A stretch of DNA of 64,000 nt from JAKAWQ01 sp963745975 (GCA_963745975.1 CAVUZJ010000018.1:62001-126000); one strand, 5' to 3'; positions 33,277-43,081 are shown, counted from the stretch's first letter. Made by a program: numbers and translations. The notes: generated by a model from the letters alone, not told the origin.

Positions 33277-34149
33277 TTAGGACGCGATATAGCGAGGGAG
33301 GAATGCGCGCACCATTGGCCCCAGATCTGGCCGCTTCAGTGCAAACGCTATCTGCGCTTCAAGGAAGCCTGCCTTGTCACCACAATCGAAGCGACGGCCT
33401 TCGAAACGCAAGCCGAAGAAAGGGCTTTCCCCGATCATTCTTGCCATCGCATCGGTGAGCTGGACTTCTCCGCCTGCGCCGCGTTCCAGATTCGCAAGGT
33501 GCCGCAGCACCGAAGGCAGCAGCACGTAGCGGCCAATGATCGAGAGGGTTGACGGCGCCTTTGCGGGTTCCGGCTTCTCGACCATACCCGTCACTTCGAC
33601 CAGACGGCCGTCGTCCGTGCCGACCGCCAGCACCCCGTAGCGCTGAGTTTGCGCGCGCGGCACGTCTTCCACAGCAACGATATTGCCGCCCGTCTCGTAG
33701 TAGGCATCTGCAAGCTGCTTGAGGCATGGAGTCCGAGAGAGCACGAGATCGTCAGGGAGGAGAATCGCAAAAGGATCGTCGCCGACGAACGCGCGGGCAC
33801 ACCAAATAGCATGGCCGAGGCCAAGCGGCACCTGCTGGCGCACCGCCACCATGGTGCCCGGCGCCGTCGAGCTGTCGCGCAGCGCTTCCAACGCTTCCCG
33901 CTTACCCCGTTCCCGTAGAGTCGTTTCCAGTTCGTAAGCGACGTCGAAGTATTCAACGAGCTCGGTCTTGCCACGGCCGGTAATCATGCAGAAGAGCTCG
34001 ATGCCGGCAGCACGCGCCTCGTCCACGCAGTACTGGATCAGGGGCCGGTCGACCACAGGCAGCATTTCCTTGGCCATCGCCTTAGTGGCCGGTAGAAAGC
34101 GGGTTCCAAGCCCGGCGACCGGTAGTACGGCTTTGCGCAGCGGCTTCAT
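33277..34149 (-). CDS. galU: UTP--glucose-1-phosphate uridylyltransferase
   Basis: A 290-residue nucleotidyltransferase making UDP-glucose. The start 'KAVLPVAGLGTRFLPATKA' with 'KEMLPVVDRPLIQY' is the GalU signature, and 'FAILLPDDLVL' carries the metal-binding Asp. 'YGVLAVGTDDGRLVEVTGMV', 'EKPEPAKAPS' and 'RYVLLPSVL' follow in the usual order. The ATG at 34149 is preceded by GGAGAGA; an upstream in-frame ATG at 34218 adds residues foreign to the family. UDP-glucose here may feed exopolysaccharide, lipopolysaccharide or the nearby glycosyltransferases. Confidence 0.94.
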   Translation of the reverse strand: MKPLRKAVLPVAGLGTRFLPATKAMAKEMLPVVDRPLIQYCVDEARAAGIELFCMITGRGKTELVEYFDVAYELETTLRERGKREALEALRDSSTAPGTMVAVRQQVPLGLGHAIWCARAFVGDDPFAILLPDDLVLSRTPCLKQLADAYYETGGNIVAVEDVPRAQTQRYGVLAVGTDDGRLVEVTGMVEKPEPAKAPSTLSIIGRYVLLPSVLRHLANLERGAGGEVQLTDAMARMIGESPFFGLRFEGRRFDCGDKAGFLEAQIAFALKRPDLGPMVRAFLPRYIAS

Positions 34150-35155
34150 CACGATCTCTCTCCAAATCGTCCAAACGGGCGGCGCGGGCGACCGGCATGG
34201 TCCGCAGCTTCGTGCCACGCAATGCGGGCGGCTCGCAAGCGTCCCCTCCCGCCTACGCGGCTGGTCTCGACAGCCGGGGCAAATCAGATGACAAGGCGAT
34301 CTAACATAAGGTCAAGGTGACGAGATGGCCGATCTCCGGGCAGCGGTCGCGCAGTTCGGCAGCGGGCGGGCGCACCGTCCACTCCCGAGGACGGTGTGTG
34401 CCAGCGCCCCCCTCAGCCGGTGGCACTGAGGCGGTCACTATCGAGGACTTCCATTGGCTAGGTCACTAAGCGACATTGCGCTTCCCCGCTTCATGAAGGC
34501 ACCAGCCGCGGACAACAATCGCCAAACGGGGGCCCTTCTCGGCGGCGGCGAGCCGATCCAAGGGCAGGCATGGCATTTCCCTTGGGGCTCCAGTCCGATT
34601 TGCGCATGCTGTCCCATGTGAGTGGCACGCTAGGCGTCTACCTCGACCCTGCGGCGAGGCCTTCCGCCCACCCGCCGGCACCTCCGAGCACTCGATCGTC
34701 GGAGAGAATGCGGCAACGTCATGGAGCCGGCCGTCTTCCGGGCAAAAAACAATGCTCCGCGGACATCCCCCGCATCGCGTCGCTCCGCACGAGCGGATTT
34801 CGCATTGGCGCCCTCCACTCCTGTATCGCGGCAGGATACCGCCGGACCAGGCATTGCGCCATGAAATATGTCCGGGTGATTGCGGTCCGTTACATCGCCC
34901 TCCCTGCGGAGGTCGCCCATCGCCGGCGGAGAGCCGGCGACGACGGCGCTCCCGCACCTTCACCTCTAGCCTGGGCGAGCCGGGTCGCTTGGATCTCCCT
35001 TGGGTACCGCTGCCGTCCCCGCGCTTTCGCGCCCGATTCGCCACATTGCCACCAAACTCGCCGCCCACCCGGTCGCGACCAATGTCACCTGCGTGCTCAG
35101 TCGGCTATGGAGCTTTCGTTAGGCCCGGCGGCGCGGTACAGCGGCCGTTCGCAGG
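34150..35155. other. One-kilobase region with no credible gene
   Basis: Two long frames cross it (minus 34466-35068, plus 34570-35310), but both have random-looking composition, many Cys/His/Arg, and no family resemblance. Structure is present: an inverted repeat CCAAGGG/CCCTTGG (34558-34564 with 34579-34585), and two adjacent hairpins at 34899-34912 and 34920-34940. It may contain the galU promoter, a small RNA or decayed genes. Nothing more can be supported. Confidence 0.4.
34899..34940. other. Pair of adjacent perfect hairpins
   Basis: CCTCC-CTGC-GGAGG (34899-34912) is followed seven bases later by TCGCCGGC-GGAGA-GCCGGCGA (34920-34940). Both stems are perfect. No T-run lies on either side. 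They could be part of a structured RNA or a factor-dependent terminator about 215 bases past the glycosyltransferase stop. Confidence 0.35.
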
Positions 35156-36133
35156 TCAAACCACACGCTGAAACTGAGTCGCCCATTGCTCGACCTGCAA
35201 CCGTACCGCCTGGTTGGCGTCCATCAGCCGGGCATGCTGTTCGGCGAGCGCCTCCGCGACCGCGATTGCCGCACGCAGCGCCTTCAGGCGCTCGTCGCTC
35301 CGTTCCGTAAAGGAGAGCGCTCCACCCCGATAGGCAATAGGATCGTCAACCCACTCCCTTTGCGGCGGAGGCGAGACCCCGAAATTCCGGGTGATTCCGA
35401 GCTTGTGAGGCGCATCTCGCATGGTTTCGTATGCCGAGCGGTAATGGACGCCGCGATTCTGCGCGCGTTCCTGCTGCGCTGAAGCCCGCACCTTGATCTG
35501 CCCGATCAACACGCGCGCGAGCCATCGCCAGCGGCTCCGATCGGAGAAGTGCCCCAATACCAGACGTTTGTCTGGTAAGCAGACAGCCTCCCTTCCGTTG
35601 AAGGTTGCCTCGTGGTTCCCGGCATCCACGACAACGCCCCAGGACGGAAGAAGACGGCGAAGCAGGATCTTGCTCGCAGCGACCGGCGTCGGATCGCGCA
35701 GGCGGATTCGCCGGACGACTGTGAGCTCGTTGGAGTTGTCTGCGGCGGTCGCATGGTAGTTGATCAAAGGTAGCCGTAATCCGGCGGCCTCCGGAGGTAA
35801 TTCCGCAAGACGCCCACGCAGAGCCAGACCGAGCCGTCGGAGATCGAGGAACTCGTCTGCGTCGAGAAACAAAACTGCGTCCGCATGCTGCTCCTCCAGC
35901 GCATAGCGGTAGAGGAACGTATTGAAAGCGGTCTCTGCGAATATCGGGGCCCGGTTCGAGAACACCGTAATCGGCAGGCCCGTCGCCGCTAGTTTCTTCA
36001 GGATCACTACGGTTCGATCGATACTGCCGTTGTCGAGAAGCACGTGGTGATCGACGAGCGATGCGTGATGGCGGACAAACGCCTCGATGATGTCGTCCTC
36101 GTTCAGGACGCACGAAACTGCCACCAGCCGCAT
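35156..36133 (-). CDS. Family 2 glycosyltransferase
   Basis: A 325-residue protein of the Glyco_tranf_2_4 type. It starts 'VAVSCVLNEDDIIEAFVRHH', continues 'HHVLLDNGSIDRTVVILKKL' and has the metal-binding 'AVLFLDADEFLDL' around residues 88-100. A histidine-rich 'HEATFNGREAV' and 'LGHFSDRSRWRW' follow, matching the acceptor side of related enzymes. It has no signal or membrane segment. Sugar and acceptor are unknown; it may act on surface polysaccharide or, less likely, on flagellin. It is isolated, with 1 kb of non-coding DNA downstream and a repeat upstream. Confidence 0.85.
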   Translation of the reverse strand: MRLVAVSCVLNEDDIIEAFVRHHASLVDHHVLLDNGSIDRTVVILKKLAATGLPITVFSNRAPIFAETAFNTFLYRYALEEQHADAVLFLDADEFLDLRRLGLALRGRLAELPPEAAGLRLPLINYHATAADNSNELTVVRRIRLRDPTPVAASKILLRRLLPSWGVVVDAGNHEATFNGREAVCLPDKRLVLGHFSDRSRWRWLARVLIGQIKVRASAQQERAQNRGVHYRSAYETMRDAPHKLGITRNFGVSPPPQREWVDDPIAYRGGALSFTERSDERLKALRAAIAVAEALAEQHARLMDANQAVRLQVEQWATQFQRVV

Positions 36134-36182
36134 GGACCTCCTCTCCTTCCGGACGAAGACGCTGGAGACCGGGGCAGGGTCG

Positions 36183-36268
36183 CTTATGCTTACCCATCCG
36201 GCTCTAACTCGTTATTGGATCGCCTGATCCACGCCGCCACTGATTCCACCTCCGGGGATCACGCCCTA
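36183..36268. repeat. Copy B of a diverged ~86-bp intergenic repeat
   Basis: This sequence aligns over its whole length with 43260-43346. Shared blocks in order are TATGCT.ACCC.TC, a CTA.-TCGTT.TT block, TCGC.TGATC, and a terminal GATCACG..CTA. Here the inner inverted pair TGATC/GATCA is kept with a mismatch. It ends on the stop codon of the molybdopterin hydroxylase gene. Confidence 0.55.
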
Positions 36269-38593
36269 CGCCGCACGCGCCGTCGCCAGCGCCTTCCATA
36301 CCTGCTCGGGTGTTGCCGGCATGTCGAGGCGACGCACACCACGGCTTCCCAACGCATCTATGAGCGCATTGATCACCGCGGGCGGGCTGCCCACCGCGCC
36401 GGCTTCGCCAGCGCCCTTCACGCCGAGCGGATTCGCCAGGCTTGGAACGATGACGAGTTCGACCTGGATTTCCGGGACGTCGTCCGCACGTGGCAGTGCA
36501 TAGTCCATGAAGCTGCCGGAGAGAAGCTGTCCGGATTGGGGATCGTAAGCCGTGCGCTCGAGGATCGCCTGGCCAATTCCCTGCGCGACGCCGCCTTGGA
36601 CCTGGCCACGCACGATGAGCGGATTCACGACACTGCCGAAATCGTCGCACACGAGGTAGCGCACGACGTCGACGATGCCCGTATCCGGATCCACTTCGAC
36701 CTCCGTCGCGTGGCACCCATTGGGAAACGTGTGCTGATCGATGGCGGCGACTTCGGCGGCATCGAGCGCGGCAGCCCTCTCGCCGGCAGCCGCAAGGGCG
36801 CGCTGCCGGGCTGCAAGGTCGAGAATGCCGATCGCGCGGTCGGTCCCGACAATCGAGAACGTGCCATCGGCGAAGGCGATATCGGCCACTGCGGCCTCGA
36901 GCGCCTCCGATGCCGCATGCTTGCCCTTTTCGATCACGGCGGTGGCCGTCGCCAGGATCGCCTGACCCTCGGAGTATAGGCTCCGCGCGCCGCCGGTACC
37001 ACCGCCCGTCGGGATTGCGTCACTATCGCCCTGATGGATTCGGACCGTCTCGCCCGGCACGCCGAGGCGATCAGCGATGAGTTGGACATAGGCCGTCTCG
37101 TGCCCCTGTCCGGTCGATTGCGTGCCGACGAAGACGTCGACGAAGCCGTCCCGGGCGAAGCGGATCTCGGCCCGCTCGGTCGGCGACCCGCCGGTCGCCT
37201 CGAGGTAATAGGCAAGCCCGATGCCGCGCAGGCGGCCGCGTTTCTCCGCGGCCGCTCGGCGGGAGGGAAAGCCGGTCCAATCGATCTTCTCGACCGCGGT
37301 GTCGAGCACGCGGCGGAAATCACCTGTATCGTATTTCTGCCCCATCGCCGTCGTGTACGGCATGGCGGCCGCGGAGATCATGTTCCGTCTGCGGATCTCG
37401 ACCCGGTCTACGCCGAGCTCGCGCGCCGCGGCGTCGATGAGACGCTCGACGAGATAGTTGCTCTCGGGCCGTCCGGCGCCGCGATAGGCATCGACGGGTA
37501 CCGTATTGGTAAAGAGGCCGATGACGTTCGCATAGATTGCCTGGAAACCGTAGACGCTCGCCAGCACCTTAGTGCCGGCCATCGTCGGAATGAGCGGCGC
37601 GAAGGTAGAGAGATACGCGCCCATGTTAGCAAGATTCCGGGTACGGAGCGCAAGGAACCTGCCGCCCTTGTCCAGTGCGAGCTCGCCGTCGGTTACGTTG
37701 TCCCGGCCATGCGTGTCGGAGAGAAAGGCCTCGGAACGCTCGGAGGTCCATTTCACGGGTCGGCCGAGTTTGCACGACGCGTAGCAAACGAGTGCGTGCT
37801 CGGCATAGAGGAAGAGCTTCATTCCGAAGCCCCCGCCCACGTCGGGCGTGATGACGCGAAACCTCTCCTCGGGTACACGGAATATGGCCTTGCTAAGCAG
37901 CTCCTTGAGCAACCATACGCCCTGCGTGTTGGTGGTGAGGGTAAAGCGGCCCGAGGCAGCATCGTACTCGCCGACCGCCGCCCGTGCCTCCATACTCGAG
38001 ACGACCACGCGGTTGTTCACGACCGTGAGCCGGGTGACGTGCGCGGCTGCGGCAAAGAGCGCCTCCACCCGCGCCCGGTCGCCCACCTCCCAGTCGAAGC
38101 AGACGTTGTTCTTTGCACCTGGCCACACCGTGGGCTGGCCGGCACCGATCGCGTGCGCCAGTTCCGTCACGGAGGGCAGCACATCGTACGCGATCTCCAC
38201 CGCCTCGGCCCCGTCGCGTGCCGCCTGCGCTGTCTTGCCAACCACGAAGGCAACGGGATCCCCTACGTGCCGGACCATGCCATCGGCCAGCACGGGGTGC
38301 GCCGGGTCGAATCGCGGCGACCCGTCGCGGCTGCTGATCGGCACGACGCAGGGCAATTCGCCGATTTCGTCTGCCTTGAGATCGGCAGCGGTATAGACGG
38401 CCAGAACGCCCGGGGCGCTCTGAGCGGCCGTGGCATCGACCGACACAATGCGCGCCGCCGCGTGCGGGCTGCGTACCAGTACGCCGGCGGCGACACCCGT
38501 AGGCATGATGTCGTCCGTATAGCGACCGCGGCCCAGCAGCAGACGCGGATCCTCGACGCGACGGACCGGCTGGGCAAGACCGAATTTGGTCAT
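36266..38593 (-). CDS. Molybdopterin-dependent hydroxylase large subunit (aldehyde/CO dehydrogenase CoxL family)
   Basis: A 775-residue xanthine-oxidase-family large subunit. The N-terminal 'RRVEDPRLLLGRGRYTDD' is diagnostic for the aldehyde/CO dehydrogenase group. 'TPDVGGGFGMK' and 'AYRGAGRPESNYLVERLID' bind the molybdopterin dinucleotide, and 'GVKGAGEAGAVGSPPAVINA' has the catalytic Glu in GAGEAG. The loop AYRGAGRPE rather than AYRCSFR argues against a true form I CO dehydrogenase; an aldehyde or N-heterocycle substrate is more likely. The Fe-S small subunit, FAD subunit and maturation factors that normally accompany it are not adjacent. Confidence 0.9.
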   Translation of the reverse strand: MTKFGLAQPVRRVEDPRLLLGRGRYTDDIMPTGVAAGVLVRSPHAAARIVSVDATAAQSAPGVLAVYTAADLKADEIGELPCVVPISSRDGSPRFDPAHPVLADGMVRHVGDPVAFVVGKTAQAARDGAEAVEIAYDVLPSVTELAHAIGAGQPTVWPGAKNNVCFDWEVGDRARVEALFAAAAHVTRLTVVNNRVVVSSMEARAAVGEYDAASGRFTLTTNTQGVWLLKELLSKAIFRVPEERFRVITPDVGGGFGMKLFLYAEHALVCYASCKLGRPVKWTSERSEAFLSDTHGRDNVTDGELALDKGGRFLALRTRNLANMGAYLSTFAPLIPTMAGTKVLASVYGFQAIYANVIGLFTNTVPVDAYRGAGRPESNYLVERLIDAAARELGVDRVEIRRRNMISAAAMPYTTAMGQKYDTGDFRRVLDTAVEKIDWTGFPSRRAAAEKRGRLRGIGLAYYLEATGGSPTERAEIRFARDGFVDVFVGTQSTGQGHETAYVQLIADRLGVPGETVRIHQGDSDAIPTGGGTGGARSLYSEGQAILATATAVIEKGKHAASEALEAAVADIAFADGTFSIVGTDRAIGILDLAARQRALAAAGERAAALDAAEVAAIDQHTFPNGCHATEVEVDPDTGIVDVVRYLVCDDFGSVVNPLIVRGQVQGGVAQGIGQAILERTAYDPQSGQLLSGSFMDYALPRADDVPEIQVELVIVPSLANPLGVKGAGEAGAVGSPPAVINALIDALGSRGVRRLDMPATPEQVWKALATARAA

Positions 38594-38687
38594 CAGGGTC
38601 TCCGAGGTTGCTCCGAAAGAACTTCAGCATGAACGCTCCCGGCGCCGAAGGCCAGAGCCGCGCTGCAGCGCGTTCTCAAACGGTCTC

Positions 38688-41600
38688 TTACCCCGCGCCC
38701 TTCTTTCTTCTTTCGCGCAAGGTCTGAAATGTCACGTAGAGCATCGGTATCAGGAAGATCCCGATCAGGCTCGCCATCAGCATGCCGGCGAACACCGCGG
38801 TGCCTACATCCCGCCGGCTGATCGACGCTGCCCCCTGGGCGGTGACCAAAGGCACCAGCCCCATGCAGAAGGCGAGCGATGTCATCATCACGGCGCGGAA
38901 CCTGATGCGGGCGCCCAGCGTCGCGGCCTCGCGGACAGGGATCCCGGCCTCGCGCTGCTTCTTCGCGAACTCGACGATCAGGATGCCATTCTTCGCCGCG
39001 ACCGCGATCAGCACGACGAGCCCGATCTGGGCGTAGAGGTCCATCGTCAGGCCGGCCACCATGACGCCGAGATAGGCGCCGAACACGCCCACCGTCACCG
39101 CGAGCAGAACGGGGACAGGAATCACCCAGCTTTCGTAGAGCGCGACCAGGAAGAGGTACGCGAACAGGACGGAAAGGCCAAGGATCACGCCCGTGTTGCC
39201 GCTGGCCGCCTTCTCCTGGAACGAGGTGCCGGTCCAGTCGTATCCGAAGCCGGCGGGCAAGGTCTTGGCGGAAATCGCCTCCATCGCCGCCAGCGCCCGG
39301 CTCGATGCGACGCCCGGCGCGGGCGAGCCGTTGATCGGGACGGCCTCGGTGTCGTTGTAGCGGGTGATGTAGGCCGGCCCGAGCACGATGTGCGCCGTCG
39401 CAAGCGCCCTGAGCGGCACCATCGCACCAGTGTTCGAGCGGACGTAGATGTTCCAGATCGCGCTGATATCGTTGCGGTCCTCAGGCAGGCCCTGGATGTT
39501 GACCTGCCAGACCCTGCCGAAGAGATTGAAGTCGTTGACGAAATAGCCACCGAGCGTGGCCTGGAGCGAGGTAAAGATGTCGCTAATCGAGACGCCCAGC
39601 GCCTGGGCCTTGGTGCGGTCGATATCAAGATAAACGGCCGGCGTGCTCGCCGAGAAGGTGGTGAACACGCGCGCAAGGTTCGGGTTCTGGTTCGCCCCGA
39701 CGATCAGCGCATTGGCCACACTCGTCAGATCGGACGTGCTCGCGCCCTCGAGGTTCTGGAGCATGTATTGGAACCCGCCGTTGGTCGAAAGCCCGATGAT
39801 CGGCGGCAGATTGAAGGGAATGATGGTTGCGGCAAGGACCTGTTGCCCAAGCGCGAACACCTGACGGATCACCGCATCGACGCCGTTTCGCTGGCCCGGC
39901 CGGTCGGCGAACGGCCTCAGCCTTGCGACCAGGAAGGCGGCGTTCGATTCCGAGATGCTGTCGAGCAGAGAGTAGCCGACGATGGCGATCACATCCTCCA
40001 CCTGCGGCAGCGCCTTGAGCTTGGGATAGAACTGATCGACCGCTTGCTGGGTGCGCGCAAGCGAGGCACCCTGCGGAAGCTGCATCTGGACGAAGAAGGC
40101 GCCCTGATCCTCGTCCGGCAGGAATCCGCCCGGGACGCGCTGCGAAAGCGCATAGACGCCGCCCGCGAAGAGGGCGATGGCGACGAGGGCGAGCCCGGCC
40201 ACGCGCACCAGCCGCGTGACGGCGGCGGCGTAGCCCCATCGTGCCGCGTCGATGGCGCGCAGCACCGGTGCCATGAGGCTCCGTCGGCGATCGGCCGGCC
40301 TCAAGAAGATGGCGCAGAGTGCCGGAGAGAGGATGAGCGCGTTGCTCGCCGAGATCAGCATGGCAATGCTGACGGTCATCGCGAACTGGCTGAACAGCAG
40401 CCCGGAAAGACCGGGGATGAACGCGACGGGCACGAAAACGGAGAGCAGAACCAGCGAGATTGCGATGATTGGGGCGGTGATCTGCTGCATCGCCTTCTTC
40501 GTCGCCGCCGCCGGCGGGAGCTCCGGTTCCTCCTCCATCACCCGTTCAACGTTCTCGACCACCACGATTGCGTCGTCGACGACGATGCCCACCGCAACGA
40601 CAAGTGCGAGAAGATTGATCGTGTTGGCGGATTGGCCGAGTGCGAGCAGTACCGCGAAGGTGCCGATGAGGCTGACCGGCACCACCACGGTCGGCACGAT
40701 CACGGCACGGAGGTTGCCGAGGAAAAGAAACATGACGAGCACGACAAGCAGAAATGCCTCGCCGAGCGTGATCGCGACCTCGCGGATGGTATCGGACACG
40801 AAGCTTGCCGAATCGTAGACGGTCGCGACCTTGAGGCCGGAGGGAAAGCGCTGGCTGAGCTGGGTCAGGGCCTTGTTCACCGCCGCCGAGGTTGCAACCG
40901 CGTTCGCGCCGGGCGTGAGGAAGATGCCCATGCCGACGCCTGGATTGCCGTCGAACTCGTCCTGGGTCGTGAGCTGCTGCGCGCCAAGCTCGATTTGGGC
41001 GATATTCCTCAGACGCAGCACCGAGCCGTCGGGATTGGCACGGATGACGATGTCGCCGAACTGAGCGGGGGTCACGAGGCGCCCTTCCGTCTGGACGCTC
41101 ATCTGGTACTGCTGGTCCTTGCCGATCGGGCGTGCCCCGATCGTGCCGACCGGGGCCTGGACGTTCTGCGCGTTGATCGCGTTGATGATGTCCGAGGGCG
41201 TGAGGCCGAGCTCGGTCAGTCGGCTCGCGCTGAACCAGATCCGCATGGAGTAGTTCTGCGCCCCGAAGATGAATGCCTGACCGACGCCGGGGACGCGTGC
41301 CAGTGTATCGAGATCGTTGATCGTGACGTAGTTGCTGACCTGCAGCGGCGAGAGCTTGCCACCGGGGCTGTAGAAGAAGATGAATGCGAGCACCGAGGAG
41401 CTGCGCTTGCGCACCGTGAGCCCTTCCTGCTGCACCTCCTGGGGCAGCTGCGAGAGAGCCGACTGCACGGCGTTGTTGACGTTGACCGTGTCGATATTGG
41501 GATCGCTGCCCAGCTTGAAGCTGACGGTCAGACTATAGGTGCCGTCATTCCCGCTGGTCGATTGCATGTAGAGCTCGTTCTCGACGCCGTTGATCTGCTC

Positions 41601-41801
41601 TTCCAGTGGCTGGGCGACCGTCTGTTCGATCACGGCAGCGGAGGCGCCGGGGTAGGTCGTCGAGACCTGCACCTGGGGGGGAACGATATTCGGAAATTGA
41701 GCGACTGGAATGCGGGCGAGCGCCAGCAGGCCGGCAAGCGTGACGATCAGCGCAATGACGACCGCGAAGCGCGGCCGGTCGATGAAGATCCCGGAGATCA
41801 T
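38688..41801 (-). CDS. RND multidrug efflux permease (HAE1, AcrB/MexF-like)
   Basis: A 1037-residue inner-membrane proton antiporter with twelve membrane helices and two large periplasmic loops. The N-terminus 'MISGIFIDRPRFAVVIALIV' and 'PVAQFPNIVPPQVQVSTTYP' are HAE1 hallmarks. The proton-relay Asp pair is in 'VAVGIVVDDAIVVVENVER' and the partner Lys in 'IAVAAKNGILIVEFAK'. The protein works as a trimer with the adaptor encoded just upstream (four-base gap). No outer-membrane channel gene is in the window, so a shared TolC/OprM-type protein is presumably used. Confidence 0.95.
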   Translation of the reverse strand: MISGIFIDRPRFAVVIALIVTLAGLLALARIPVAQFPNIVPPQVQVSTTYPGASAAVIEQTVAQPLEEQINGVENELYMQSTSGNDGTYSLTVSFKLGSDPNIDTVNVNNAVQSALSQLPQEVQQEGLTVRKRSSSVLAFIFFYSPGGKLSPLQVSNYVTINDLDTLARVPGVGQAFIFGAQNYSMRIWFSASRLTELGLTPSDIINAINAQNVQAPVGTIGARPIGKDQQYQMSVQTEGRLVTPAQFGDIVIRANPDGSVLRLRNIAQIELGAQQLTTQDEFDGNPGVGMGIFLTPGANAVATSAAVNKALTQLSQRFPSGLKVATVYDSASFVSDTIREVAITLGEAFLLVVLVMFLFLGNLRAVIVPTVVVPVSLIGTFAVLLALGQSANTINLLALVVAVGIVVDDAIVVVENVERVMEEEPELPPAAATKKAMQQITAPIIAISLVLLSVFVPVAFIPGLSGLLFSQFAMTVSIAMLISASNALILSPALCAIFLRPADRRRSLMAPVLRAIDAARWGYAAAVTRLVRVAGLALVAIALFAGGVYALSQRVPGGFLPDEDQGAFFVQMQLPQGASLARTQQAVDQFYPKLKALPQVEDVIAIVGYSLLDSISESNAAFLVARLRPFADRPGQRNGVDAVIRQVFALGQQVLAATIIPFNLPPIIGLSTNGGFQYMLQNLEGASTSDLTSVANALIVGANQNPNLARVFTTFSASTPAVYLDIDRTKAQALGVSISDIFTSLQATLGGYFVNDFNLFGRVWQVNIQGLPEDRNDISAIWNIYVRSNTGAMVPLRALATAHIVLGPAYITRYNDTEAVPINGSPAPGVASSRALAAMEAISAKTLPAGFGYDWTGTSFQEKAASGNTGVILGLSVLFAYLFLVALYESWVIPVPVLLAVTVGVFGAYLGVMVAGLTMDLYAQIGLVVLIAVAAKNGILIVEFAKKQREAGIPVREAATLGARIRFRAVMMTSLAFCMGLVPLVTAQGAASISRRDVGTAVFAGMLMASLIGIFLIPMLYVTFQTLRERRKKGAG

Positions 41802-41805
41802 CCGG

Positions 41806-42972
41806 TCAGGATTTGCCCGCGACCGGCATGCCGGGGACCGAGATTTCCTGCGCGTCGACCTTGAGGCCGGGCCGGACGCGCTGGATACCCTCGACGATGA
41901 CCTGCTCGCCGGCCGCCAGCCCGCTCGCGATCACCGCGGCTGCGGGAGTGGTCTGGCCCAGCGTGACGGGACGCCGCTCGACGGTCGACTTTGCATCGAC
42001 CACCAGGACGAAGGTACCAAGCTGGTCGTTCAGCACGGCCTGACGCGGCACCACGACCGCCCGCTCCGGTTTGAGGCCCCGGAGGATGACGGTCACGAAC
42101 TCGCCGTCCGTCAATTCACGGTTGGCGACCCCGCGGTTCGCCGGACCCGGCAGCGGAGGATTCGCGATCGTGCCACGCACCAGGATCGTGTCCGTGCTGC
42201 TCGAGACCCGGTTGCTCATGAAATCGACATTGCCGGTATGGCTGTAGGTCTGCCCATCGGGAAGAACGACCCGTACACCGAGTGCCGCGAGGCCACCCTC
42301 GGCGCGATAGCGGTCATTCAATCTCAGCGCATCGACCACCGGCATCTCGAACGCCAGGTACATCGGATCCTGGCTCACGATCGTCGCGAGCGTTCCCGAC
42401 GATGGCCCGACGACATTGCCCTCGGTGAGGTTGGTGATGCCGATGCGACCCGCGATCGGGGCCCGGATCTCGGTATAGCCGAGGTTGATACTCGCGGTCT
42501 CGAGCTGCGCCCGGGCCGAGGCGAGCTGGGCCGCGTCGGAGAGCTGCGTCGCGCGGTCGTTGTCGACGGTCGATTGCTGGCCGGCCGGGGTGTGGAGGAG
42601 CTGGAGCTGGCGACTGAGCGTCGTGATGGCGTTCGAGAGTTGCGCCTCGGCTTGCGCCACCGCCGCCTGGCTCTGGGCCACCGCCGCTTGGTAGGGCGGC
42701 TGCTCGATGACGTAGAGAAGCTGGCCCTTGGCGACATCGCTGCCCTGGCGGAACAGACGCTGCTCCAGGAAGCCGGTCACACGGGCCACGAGATTGACCG
42801 TGTTCTCGGCAAGGATTCGCCCGACATACTGGCTCGTCTCGTAAACCGGCTCGATCTTCGCCGTGACGACGCCGACGGCCACCTGCCCGGCCATGGCGGT
42901 TTGCGCGACGGCCGGAGACCCGAGGCAGAGCATGGCGGCTGCAAGCAGGCCGATGGCCCGACGCAGGATCAT
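41806..42972 (-). CDS. RND efflux periplasmic adaptor (membrane fusion protein)
   Basis: A 388-residue adaptor with an N-terminal signal peptide of about 24 residues ending 'PAVAQ'. The lipoyl/barrel-sandwich halves are seen as 'TVNLVARVTGFLEQRLFRQG' and 'TEIRAPIAGRIGITNLTEGN' around a coiled-coil hairpin rich in Gln and Ala (about residues 90-150). It links the permease to the outer-membrane channel. There is no lipobox Cys, unlike MexA. The ATG at 42972 is chosen for the signal peptide; 13 more in-frame residues upstream do not look coding. The upstream region carries three 15-bp-spaced repeats. Confidence 0.92.
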   Translation of the reverse strand: MILRRAIGLLAAAMLCLGSPAVAQTAMAGQVAVGVVTAKIEPVYETSQYVGRILAENTVNLVARVTGFLEQRLFRQGSDVAKGQLLYVIEQPPYQAAVAQSQAAVAQAEAQLSNAITTLSRQLQLLHTPAGQQSTVDNDRATQLSDAAQLASARAQLETASINLGYTEIRAPIAGRIGITNLTEGNVVGPSSGTLATIVSQDPMYLAFEMPVVDALRLNDRYRAEGGLAALGVRVVLPDGQTYSHTGNVDFMSNRVSSSTDTILVRGTIANPPLPGPANRGVANRELTDGEFVTVILRGLKPERAVVVPRQAVLNDQLGTFVLVVDAKSTVERRPVTLGQTTPAAAVIASGLAAGEQVIVEGIQRVRPGLKVDAQEISVPGMPVAGKS

Positions 42973-43081
42973 TGTGATGGGTTTCCCCCGGACGCGCGAC
43001 GCGGACGCCACCCCAGCCCCGGTGCGGCCGCGCCGCCGGGCGAGGGCGCCGGAGCAGTTAAGGGCCGGGCGTCGCGGGGGT

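Noticed and set aside
34466..35310. Long frames on both strands in the gap after galU
   Set aside because: Composition is random-like with many Cys and His, no ribosome binding sites, and no recognisable domain; treated as non-coding.
38586..41864. Open frame of 1092 codons on the plus strand across the RND permease
   Set aside because: It is antisense to a clear HAE1 permease, its translation is rich in Arg, His and Asp without family resemblance, and such mirror frames are common in GC-rich DNA.
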